Positions 7,168 through 11,434 of a DNA stretch of 11,434 bases are shown here, piece after piece. Each line of letters opens with the position of its first letter. Positions within the stretch are counted from its first letter, which is position 1. The translations under genes and the position numbers were made by a program. A model generated the notes under the pieces. That model was not told where the DNA came from. It did not search any database and was given only the letters and a program-made list of their open reading frames with translations. This DNA is from Bacteroidota bacterium (GTDB lineage: Bacteria > Bacteroidota > Bacteroidia > Bacteroidales > Dysgonomonadaceae): contig JAEZZZ010000078.1 of assembly GCA_023418255.1 (NCBI GenBank), positions 1 through 11,434 on the forward strand, written 5' to 3'.

Positions 7168-7266
7168 ATGATGACGATTGTAATGAAGAGATTGTTTTTC
7201 TTTTGTGTGTTTATAGGCGCTATTTGGTTAAATAATCATATATTTGCATCGCTTTTTCTACTGTAA
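7168..7266 (+). CDS. Possible 32-residue hydrophobic peptide or signal-peptide remnant
   Basis: In the gap of about 340 bp between nfnA and the glycosyltransferase gene, ATG at 7168 opens MMTIVMKRLFFFCVFIGAIW, then LNNHIFASLFLL and stop. From the internal MKRLFFF it looks like a bacterial signal peptide with a possible cleavage after FAS, but nothing follows it. It may be the leftover start of a deleted exported protein, a genuine tiny membrane peptide, or chance in AT-rich DNA. I see no promoter or ribosome-binding site that supports it. Apart from this, the gap holds nothing I recognise. Confidence 0.2.
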   Translation: MMTIVMKRLFFFCVFIGAIWLNNHIFASLFLL

Positions 7267-7385
7267 TGTGGGTGAAACTGGATTTATGTTGGTATGACAA
7301 TGGAATAAATCATTGAAAAATTCGCTTCTTTTATTTCTTTGTCAAAATGTAAATCGAATATTAAATATCCAAAATATCTTAATAT

Positions 7386-8147
7386 ATGGAAAAATCTTTG
7401 GTGAGCGTCATCATACCTGCTTATAACGCGGAAAAATATATGGAAGAGACCCTATTGTCTGTGCTGGCTTCTTCCTACTTGCCCATTGAGGTTATTGTTG
7501 TAAACGATGGCTCAGATGATGGAACGGAGCAGATTGCAAAGAGTTTTGCTAATAAATTTTCAAATTTTCACTATTTCAAACAAATTAATCATGGCCTTTC
7601 AGCAACTAGAAACATTGCAATTAACTATTCCAATGGGGAATATATTCTTCCGTTAGATGCCGACGATCTAATCTCTTCTGATTATATCGAAAAAGCGGTT
7701 TCGGTACTGGAATCAAGACCGGATGTTAAACTGGTGTATGGGGCAGCCGAGTTTTTTGGCGATCGCACGGGACGTTGGAAATTGCCCGAATTTGATATTT
7801 CATTGTTGGCAAAACGCAATATTGTGTATGCCAGTGGCGTTTATAGACGTAAAGATTTTGATAAAACCGGTGGCTATTGTGTAGAAATTGCCGGATTGGA
7901 AGATTGGGATTTTTGGATTTTATTATTGAAAGAGGGTGGGGAAGTGCACTTTATTGATTCGGTCTGTTTTTATTATCGTATTCGTAAAGGTTCAATGCGT
8001 TCAAGAGTGATGAAGAAGAAAAAGCAGATTGTCGATACGCTCAATTCGCGGCACAGCCGATTTTTTCAAGAGCAGTTGGGTGGAAAGTTGCATTACAACC
8101 GGTCGTGGTCGGTACTGCTCAACAAACTTCACATTAAATGTTTGTGA
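7386..8147 (+). CDS. Family 2 glycosyltransferase
   Basis: 253 residues with a GT-A fold of the GT2 family. The N-terminus VSVIIPAYNAEKYMEETLLS is the nucleotide-sugar-binding start. VVNDGSDDGT (38-47) gives the first aspartates, and LDADD (90-94) is the DXD metal-binding motif. EDWDFW (172-177) corresponds to the ED motif supplying the catalytic base. There is no membrane segment, so it is a cytosolic or peripheral inverting transferase. It would add a sugar during synthesis of surface glycan, LPS, capsule or glycoprotein; donor and acceptor cannot be told. At about 250 residues it is on the short side. It stands alone, with no other glycan genes in the window. Its end overlaps the -33 element of the ssrA promoter. 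GAGAA/TTCTC at 8146-8163 could form a weak terminator hairpin. Confidence 0.88.
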   Translation: MEKSLVSVIIPAYNAEKYMEETLLSVLASSYLPIEVIVVNDGSDDGTEQIAKSFANKFSNFHYFKQINHGLSATRNIAINYSNGEYILPLDADDLISSDYIEKAVSVLESRPDVKLVYGAAEFFGDRTGRWKLPEFDISLLAKRNIVYASGVYRRKDFDKTGGYCVEIAGLEDWDFWILLLKEGGEVHFIDSVCFYYRIRKGSMRSRVMKKKKQIVDTLNSRHSRFFQEQLGGKLHYNRSWSVLLNKLHIKCL

Positions 8148-8172
8148 GAATTAAACTTTTTCTCTATTTTTG
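8141..8172 (+). promoter_or_regulatory. Promoter of ssrA
   Basis: TTTG at 8141-8144 and TATTTTTG at 8165-8172 are separated by 20 nt, a full match to the Bacteroidetes -33/-7 consensus. Transcription would start near 8180, about 28 nt before the mature tmRNA 5' end, consistent with RNase P trimming of a leader. The -33 element overlaps the 3' end of the glycosyltransferase gene. Confidence 0.75.
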
Positions 8173-8207
8173 CGTCCAGTAAGCTCACCAAAGCGCGAAT
8201 AAAACAT

Positions 8208-8603
8208 GGGGTTGACCGGTTTTGACAGCGGGTAGAGGTGGTTTGTAAGCATGCAGTGCGTTGTCGGTTTGCACTTTAATCTCAAACGTCAAAACTTTAA
8301 CTGGCAATGATTATTACGCTCTTGCTGCGTAACCGAAGCATAGTAGGTTAATCGCTTAATTTCGATCAAGGATCGGAACAAGACATCACCCGGAAGCTGT
8401 GGCTCCGAAGCGTACCGATACGGTGGTGCAGGTAAATCGGAGATAGAACGGACGAGGCTTTGGCGTCGGTTCGAAACTAAAAAGCTACGGATTGAGTTTG
8501 GTGGTTTCAGTCGTGCTCTTTCCCGACAATCAAAATGAAACTAAGCATGTAGAAAGCAGATGGCTTCCTCGTTTGGACGAGGGTTCGAATCCCTCCAACT
8601 CCA
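8208..8603 (+). ncRNA. ssrA: tmRNA (transfer-messenger RNA)
   Basis: About 396 nt. tmRNA with SmpB rescues stalled ribosomes and tags the unfinished protein for degradation. The 5' end GGGGTTGACC and 3' end CAACTCC form the 7-bp acceptor stem (one G-U pair; 8208-8214 with 8596-8602), followed by discriminator A8603. CCA is not encoded (CAA follows), so it must be added enzymatically. The T arm is GAGGG-TTCGAAT-CCCTC near 8579-8595. A short tag reading frame sits in the middle. A strong promoter precedes the gene and a hairpin terminator follows. It is a one-piece tmRNA, not the permuted form. Directly after the gene the sequence becomes mobile-element DNA, and ssrA 3' ends are well-known island integration sites. 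Confidence 0.96.
8303..8332 (+). other. tmRNA proteolysis-tag reading frame
   Basis: GGC at 8303 is the likely resume codon, preceded by TAACT in a context like that of other tmRNAs. The tag reads GNDYYALAA and then TAA at 8330-8332. The hydrophobic YALAA end is the classic degradation signal and matches the ...NYALAA tags of Bacteroidetes, with DYY in place of the more usual NNY. The exact first codon is inferred from context. Confidence 0.85.
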
Positions 8604-8656
8604 CAAAAAGCGATAAGAAACAATGCTTTGTGAAATAAGTACACGATTTTAGACAC

Positions 8657-8692
8657 AAAAAGTCTCGACTTTAACAAATTCGGGACTTTTTT
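8657..8692 (+). terminator. Rho-independent terminator of ssrA
   Basis: An 11-bp stem (AAAAAGTCTCG at 8657-8667 with CGGGACTTTTT at 8681-8691, one G-U pair), 13-nt loop, ending in a T run. It lies 54 nt after the tmRNA 3' end. The IS1380-type element begins only a few bases later. Confidence 0.85.
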
Positions 8693-8694
8693 AT

Positions 8695-8698
8695 TTAA
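8695..8698. repeat. Left TTAA flank of the IS1380-type element
   Basis: TTAA immediately precedes the terminal CCC of the element; the same TTAA follows its right end at 9599-9602 and precedes the second copy at 11240-11243. This suggests a TTAA target-site duplication. Confidence 0.6.
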
Positions 8699-8790
8699 CC
8701 CACAATATTCCAAAAAGTTGCATGATTTGAGGGAAACCCTTATTATTAAGGTATTAAAAGAAAAACAATAGATTTTAACGCCCCCAAATT

Positions 8791-9383
8791 ATGCAGGACA
8801 AATATAAAGCGTTTTACCGAAAAGACCAAGCCATTATGGTCGATTTTTCAGCAGAAAGTATCAGTTCAGACGGTGCTGTTGTTTTATTGGAAAAGATAGA
8901 ACGCAAACACAAACTGATCAAACGCTTCAGCCGTTTGATACCTGATTATCGCATCCCGATGATGACGGTACACGACAATGAAAAACTACTGAAACAACGC
9001 GTTTATACGCTTGTGCAAGGATACCGGGACTGCAACGATGTCGGAGGGCTTCAAAACGACCCGCTATTTAAAGATGTGTTAAACGGCGATATGGCCTCCC
9101 AACCCACACTAAGCCGTTTTGAGAACAGGATGAACCTACGGGCAGCATTTTCCATTGGATACGAATGGATAGAACGCTATGCAGAGAGTTTGATTGGTAT
9201 GTAGGCATCCTTCGACGCATTGCAAGGCGCGTCCGCGAGGTTTTCCACGAGATAGAAATCGTCATCCGCGTGCTGCTACTCAAAGTGGGAGCAACTATCC
9301 GAAAAACGAAAAAGAGAATCCGATACAAACTCTCCAAGGCATTTGTTTGCAGGGATTTGTTCGTCGAGTTAATTGTTTCGTAA
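8791..9383 (+). pseudogene. IS1380-family transposase with two internal deletions
   Basis: Three pieces of one transposase are recognisable. Residues 1 to about 134 (MQDKYKAFYRKDQAIMVDFS, ISSDGAVVLLEKIERKH, SQPTLSRFENRMN) match the N-terminal part of the DDE group 1 family. Near 9190-9196 the frame jumps to WYVGILRRIARRVREVFHEI followed by EIVIR, a central block that normally lies well downstream of the first catalytic Asp region (IDIDSTDDPTHG-like, absent here). Near 9269 this fuses in frame to VLLLKVGATIRKTKKRIRYK, the usual C-terminal region. Altogether some 195 of about 430 residues remain, with no complete catalytic triad. The first frame ends at TAG 9202-9204. The ATG is shared with copy 2 at 11338. 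Confidence 0.82.
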
Positions 9384-9580
9384 CAGGAGGTTTGCAACTA
9401 AAAAAAACTCCGTGGGAGGAGTGTGTCCTTATGTGAAAATTCCCGCGAAAACACCCTAAAATGATTCATTGCTTTGTTTTTGCGGAGTAAGAAACGTTCA
9501 AAAAACAATCATCCGATTAGAATATAGTAAAACCATTCATCCCACAGAGGAAAAGAGGGGCAAAGAAAATGGAAAGTGTT

Positions 9581-9598
9581 CTTCATGAATAATGCGGG
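9581..9598. repeat. Right terminal inverted repeat of the IS1380-type element
   Basis: CTTCATGAATAATGCGGG is the reverse complement of the element's left-end type (CCC[AG]CATTATTCA...). It is followed directly by TTAA at 9599-9602, the presumed second copy of the target site. Confidence 0.7.
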
Positions 9599-9690
9599 TT
9601 AAACCGCTTACACAAAACCCAATTAATTAATACCGTGTTACGCGAATCACAGCAATACGGCTGATTTGATGCTTACTGTACTAACAATAT

Positions 9691-9777
9691 AGCGGTTTAC
9701 CTCGTGCGCTCTCTATAATGGATTGCGCAGACCTTTGTAGAAAGACTTTCACAACGGGTAGTAAGCCGCTTTTTTTT
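9691..9777 (+). terminator. Long-loop hairpin with T tract; possible attenuator
   Basis: AGCGGTTTAC (9691-9700) pairs over all 10 bases with GTAAGCCGCT (9761-9770, one G-U pair), followed by an uninterrupted run of eight T. The 60-nt loop contains a smaller stem TGCGC (9705-9709)/GCGCA (9725-9729). An upstream segment TAAACCGCT (9600-9608) can pair with the same left arm. The T run precedes the start of the next gene (ATG 9806) by about 30 nt. This is a terminator-like end, possibly of a structured leader RNA. The 9603-9805 stretch has no gene otherwise. Confidence 0.5.
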
Positions 9778-9805
9778 ATTTACTAATGTGATAAATTTCT
9801 ACGTT

Positions 9806-10191
9806 ATGAGCACAACAAAACATCTCACACCTACTCGCACGGTTACCAAATCGGTAGCCTTTGTGCAAGAAACCATGTCCAAGGCCTATGGCATGCTATT
9901 CAGCCACACTGCAAAGGTCAAATGCAACTACCGCCACACAAACGAACTGATTAACGTCGTTTGCGAAGCCGACGGTATCGTCGTCCACCTCGTAATGTAC
10001 GACAAATACGAACTAGTGCTAAATAAGCAGAGGAAGTTATTGACGACGCAATACGATATATTATTACAAGCGGTGATGAATATATACCATTTAACCCTGA
10101 TCGTATGTTTAAATTATATCTGTTGCGCAATATGTTCAAGACACTCGCGCAATGTGAAATTTCGATGAAAAAGGAAGGAGGCGCAAAATGA
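9806..10191 (+). pseudogene. Unknown gene split by a one-base frameshift
   Basis: From ATG 9806 the frame reads MSTTKHLTPTRTVTKSVAFV through HLVMYDKYELVLNK and then continues out of frame as lower-quality sequence to 10168. Another frame, open only from 10027, reads AEEVIDDAIRYIITSGDEYI, PFNPDRMFKLYLLRNMF, KTLAQCEISMKKEGGAK and stops at TGA 10189-10191. It has no usable start codon of its own. Adding one base near 10027 (AAG CAG to AAG GCA G) joins them as ...VLNK-AEEVIDD..., about 128 residues. The TGA overlaps the ATG of the next gene (ATGA), which supports the second frame being the true end. I recognise no family; there is no signal peptide or membrane segment. It may be a decayed gene or a sequencing error. 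GTG 9788 is a less likely start. Confidence 0.55.
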
Positions 10192-10310
10192 CAAAAGATG
10201 AAGCATTGAAATGGCTTATGAGATTATACACAAGTAAAAATTATTTAGTGAAACAAATGGCATATAATCGTTTGCATGAATTACTTACGTTGTTACTACC
10301 CGAAAGTTAA
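10188..10310 (+). CDS. Small hypothetical protein, 40 residues
   Basis: ATG at 10188 opens MTKDEALKWLMRLYTSKNYL, then VKQMAYNRLHELLTLLLPES and stop. A strong purine-rich Shine-Dalgarno (aaggaaggagg) lies 5-6 bases upstream, unusual for Bacteroidetes and good evidence for translation. The ATG overlaps the TGA of the preceding frame (ATGA), so the two are probably translationally coupled. The peptide is predicted to be one or two amphipathic helices with a basic middle, and has no signal peptide or transmembrane segment. I do not recognise it. It may be a partner of the preceding unknown protein, and the pair sits just upstream of hicAB. Confidence 0.6.
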   Translation: MTKDEALKWLMRLYTSKNYLVKQMAYNRLHELLTLLLPES

Positions 10311-10346
10311 ATTTCTTTAATCCTTTAAAGATTCATCTCAAATCAC

Positions 10347-10377
10347 TTGCAGAGATACGCGTTTTTGCGTATCCTTG
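10347..10377 (+). promoter_or_regulatory. hicAB promoter with overlapping operator-like palindrome
   Basis: TTG at 10347-10349 and TATCCTTG at 10370-10377 fit the -33/-7 Bacteroidetes pattern with 20-nt spacing and one mismatch in the -7 box. Between and into them lies a perfect 7-bp inverted repeat, GATACGC (10354-10360) and GCGTATC (10367-10373). HicB antitoxins commonly repress their own operon by binding a palindrome over the promoter, so this is a good operator candidate (inference). The hicA ATG follows at 10405. Confidence 0.5.
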
Positions 10378-10404
10378 TAGCGTTAAATTAATAAAGACAG
10401 AGAA

Positions 10405-10589
10405 ATGAAAAAAAATTATTAGAAAAAAGACTTAAAGAGTTGGGTTGCCAGCTTTATCGCCACGGTGGCAACCATGACATTTGGTCGTATGAAAATGGAC
10501 GCAAGTTTGCGTTTGAGCGACACACGGACATTCCAGAAAGGCTCGCGAAGAAAATGATAAAAAGAGCTGAGGAAAATAGGAAGGGTTAA
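10405..10589 (+). pseudogene. hicA: HicA-type mRNA interferase toxin, start codon out of frame
   Basis: The frame ending at TAA 10587-10589 encodes KKLLEKRLKELGCQLYRHGG, NHDIWSYENGRKFAFERHTD, IPERLAKKMIKRAEENRKG, a typical HicA with the double-stranded-RNA-binding-like fold and the conserved His (GGNHDIW). HicA cleaves mRNA in the cytoplasm and is neutralised by HicB. The only ATG (10405-10407) is followed by eight A and reads MKKNY-stop. Nine A would give a normal 61-residue protein starting MKKKLLEKRL. In-frame upstream codons reach a TAA with no start. The break may be a real inactivating deletion, a homopolymer sequencing error, or slippage-controlled expression: A-AAA-AAT is a -1 slippery heptamer. 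The intact hicB sits 38 bp downstream. Confidence 0.8.
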
Positions 10590-10627
10590 AATACCCTCCT
10601 ATTTTAATCAATAAAATAAATTATGAT

Positions 10628-11032
10628 ATGAAAAATCTAAAAGTAACAATTACAATTACAAAAAATGGAGACGAGGGCTATATATGCTCGTGTGATTATC
10701 CTTTTAAACATTTTGATTTAGGAGGGTGTGGAGCTTCCGTTGAAGAGGCGAAAAGCGATTGTTTTGCCTTTTACGATGAAATGAAGGAGGAATATCCGGA
10801 CGAAAACTTTCCCGAGCTGGATGTTGCCTGGGTGTATGATTTTCAAAGTTTTTTCAATAACTTCGATTTTTTAAACGTGTCGAAAGTCGCGAAATACGCG
10901 AAAATGAGTCCATCAAATTTTCGACACTATGTAGCTGGGTCGAAGAATATGTCTCAAAAACAATTTACAAGAGTAAAACAAGCTTTTGAAAAAATGGCGG
11001 ATGAATTAAAATCTTGTACACTTACAATGTAG
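10628..11032 (+). CDS. hicB: HicB-type antitoxin
   Basis: 134 residues. The N-terminal half (about 1-70), KVTITITKNGDEGYICSCDY through GCGASVEEAKSD, is the HicB partial RNase H-like fold that blocks HicA. The C-terminal half (about 73-130), NVSKVAKYAKMSPSNFRHYV, looks like a helix-turn-helix DNA-binding region, fitting autorepression of the operon. This longer two-domain form is typical of Bacteroidetes HicB. It follows hicA in the usual toxin-first order. The start ATG is preceded by A/T-rich sequence with no strong Shine-Dalgarno. A strong terminator follows at 11063. An intact antitoxin beside a broken toxin is the expected survivor pattern if hicA has really decayed. Confidence 0.87.
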   Translation: MKNLKVTITITKNGDEGYICSCDYPFKHFDLGGCGASVEEAKSDCFAFYDEMKEEYPDENFPELDVAWVYDFQSFFNNFDFLNVSKVAKYAKMSPSNFRHYVAGSKNMSQKQFTRVKQAFEKMADELKSCTLTM

Positions 11033-11062
11033 ATTTTCATCCTGTTTTTATTAATTAACGCC

Positions 11063-11090
11063 AAGCCTTCGGATTTCCGGAGGCTTTTTT
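11063..11090 (+). terminator. Rho-independent terminator of hicAB
   Basis: AAGCCTTCGG (11063-11072) pairs over 10 bp with CCGGAGGCTT (11077-11086, one G-U pair) around a 4-nt loop and runs into six T. It lies 30 bp after the hicB stop. Confidence 0.88.
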
Positions 11091-11157
11091 ATGTCAATGA
11101 AAATTGTCCTTTGCTTTCGCTCGTTTTCGGGCTTTTTTTGTGTCAAAAAAAGAAGCA

Positions 11158-11239
11158 ATGGTTCAGATGATTAAACACAGCCGCCTGCTGGAATTGATGT
11201 AGCGCACGGATGCCAACGGGAATCCGCTGGCGTTTCAAA
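11158..11239 (+). pseudogene. Remnant of an unknown gene cut by the second IS1380 copy
   Basis: ATG 11158 reads MVQMIKHSRLLELM, then TAG at 11200-11202, then RTDANGNPLAFQI up to the TTAA where the IS1380 copy begins. The coding look continues across the TAG in the same frame, so this is probably a gene start with a nonsense mutation that was also interrupted by the IS. The pattern (LLEL..RTD.NGNP..F.I) feels like small conserved proteins of Bacteroidetes mobile elements, but I cannot name the family. The stretch 11091-11157 before it has no gene. Confidence 0.4.
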
Positions 11240-11243
11240 TTAA
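11240..11243. repeat. TTAA at the left end of IS1380 copy 2
   Basis: TTAA directly precedes the terminal CCCACATTATTCACC of the second element, as at the left of copy 1. The matching right side is outside the window. Confidence 0.55.
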
Positions 11244-11434
11244 CCCACATTATTCACCAAAAAGTTGCATAATTTGAGGAAAATCCTTATTTTTAAGGTG
11301 TTAAAACAAAAACAATAGATTTTAACGCCCCCAAATTATGCAGGACAAATATACAGCCTTTTACCGAAAAGACCAAGCCATTATGGTCGATTTTTCAGCA
11401 GAAAGTATCAGTTCAGACGGTGCCGTTGTTTTAT
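11244..11434 (+). mobile_element. IS1380-family element, copy 2 (left end only)
   Basis: From 11244 the sequence closely follows the left end of copy 1 (from 8699): terminal repeat, conserved hairpin CCTTA-n4-TAAGG, and a near-identical run through ttaacgcccccaaattatgc into the transposase start. Differences are scattered substitutions plus a 2-base gap near the terminal repeat, so the copies are not a fresh duplication. It is in the same orientation as copy 1 and runs off the window, so its completeness cannot be judged. Confidence 0.85.
11338..11434 (+). CDS. IS1380-family transposase, N-terminal part (3' partial)
   Basis: The frame from ATG 11338 is open to the end of the window and encodes 32 residues, MQDKYTAFYRKDQAIMVDFS, AESISSDGAVVL. 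They match the first 32 of copy 1 with one change (Lys6 to Thr). The start is fixed by the shared upstream sequence cgcccccaaatt. IS1380 transposases are DDE enzymes of about 430 residues that cut and paste the element. Whether this copy is intact lies beyond the window; if it is, it could mobilise copy 1. Confidence 0.85.
   Translation, partial: MQDKYTAFYRKDQAIMVDFSAESISSDGAVVL

Larger units (their letters stand above)
8699..9598 (+). mobile_element. Internally deleted IS1380-family element (copy 1)
   Basis: About 900 bp against roughly 1.6-1.7 kb for an intact IS1380-type element. The right end, read on the minus strand from 9598, is CCCGCATTATTCATGAAG. It matches 14 of 18 bases of the left end of copy 2 (CCCACATTATTCACCAAA), and the left end here starts CCCACAATATTCC. 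A conserved small hairpin CCTTA-n4-TAAGG lies near the left end in both copies. Inside is a transposase pseudogene (8791-9383) lacking two internal blocks. Bases 9384-9598 are non-coding right-end DNA. With both ends kept and no working transposase, it could still be mobilised in trans, like a MITE, if an intact copy exists elsewhere. Confidence 0.8.

Noticed and set aside
8507..8713. Minus-strand 68-codon frame containing GVGGIRTLVQTRKPS
   Set aside because: It is antisense to the 3' end of tmRNA. The T-arm complement yields this GIRTL-type peptide, a well-known false hypothetical protein.
9068..9397. Minus-strand 109-codon frame across the IS1380 element
   Set aside because: The plus strand carries recognisable transposase pieces here; the minus frame has low-complexity Ser/Arg/Thr composition and is a shadow.
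9951..10139. Minus-strand 62-codon frame opposite the unknown gene
   Set aside because: The plus-strand pair has coupled ATGA and a strong Shine-Dalgarno; the minus frame has no such support.
10318..10340. TCTTTA...TAAAGA inverted repeat as a terminator of the 40-residue gene
   Set aside because: Only six A/T-rich pairs and no following T run; too weak to call.
1..11434. CRISPR array
   Set aside because: No regularly spaced direct repeats were seen; the repeats present are IS ends, the pdxB duplication and single palindromes.

Overview
The window looks like a Bacteroidetes chromosome, most likely Bacteroidales. The clues are AT-rich intergenic DNA, lipoproteins with long Ser-rich starts after the lipid cysteine, promoters fitting the Bacteroidetes pattern TTTG-N~20-TAnnTTTG, weak Shine-Dalgarno sequences, a tmRNA without an encoded CCA and with a Bacteroidetes-like tag ending YYALAA, and IS families common in this phylum. 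No species can be named from sequence alone.

Left part (1-2481): the tail of an unidentified plus-strand gene converges on a large OmpA-like/TPR lipoprotein gene (192-1892, minus), with a shared hairpin terminator between them. A small lipoprotein gene (2212-2481, plus) follows. Then comes a junkyard (about 2488-3590): a second, truncated copy of the 3' part of pdxB (about 88% identical over 190 bp), the head of an IS4-type transposase, a REP-like repeat and the head of an IS5-type transposase with a Trp-to-stop change.

Middle (3588-8603): a minus-strand operon nfnA - gltA/nfnB - pdxB. The first two genes encode the two subunits of an NfnAB-type flavoprotein complex (ferredoxin/NADH/NADP+ transhydrogenase; the large subunit is usually annotated as NADPH-dependent glutamate synthase). 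pdxB encodes erythronate-4-phosphate dehydrogenase of the vitamin B6 pathway. A family 2 glycosyltransferase gene and the tmRNA gene ssrA, with promoter and terminator, lie on the plus strand.

Right part (8695-11434): accessory DNA directly after ssrA. It holds a 900-bp internally deleted IS1380-family element with flanking TTAA, a possible structured leader/attenuator RNA, a frameshifted unknown gene translationally coupled to a 40-residue gene, a hicA-hicB toxin-antitoxin pair whose hicA start codon is one base out of frame at an A8 tract, and a broken gene into which a second IS1380 copy, running off the window, has inserted at TTAA. The two IS1380 copies are in direct orientation and bracket the toxin-antitoxin segment like a composite transposon.

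The most interesting points are the hicA A8 frame break, which coincides with a -1 slippery heptamer, the doubly deleted IS1380 element with its TTAA sites, the competing-hairpin region at 9599-9777, and the unknown coupled gene pair upstream of hicAB. Two reading frames within 400 bp each need one extra base. Raw read data must therefore rule out sequencing error before biology is inferred.
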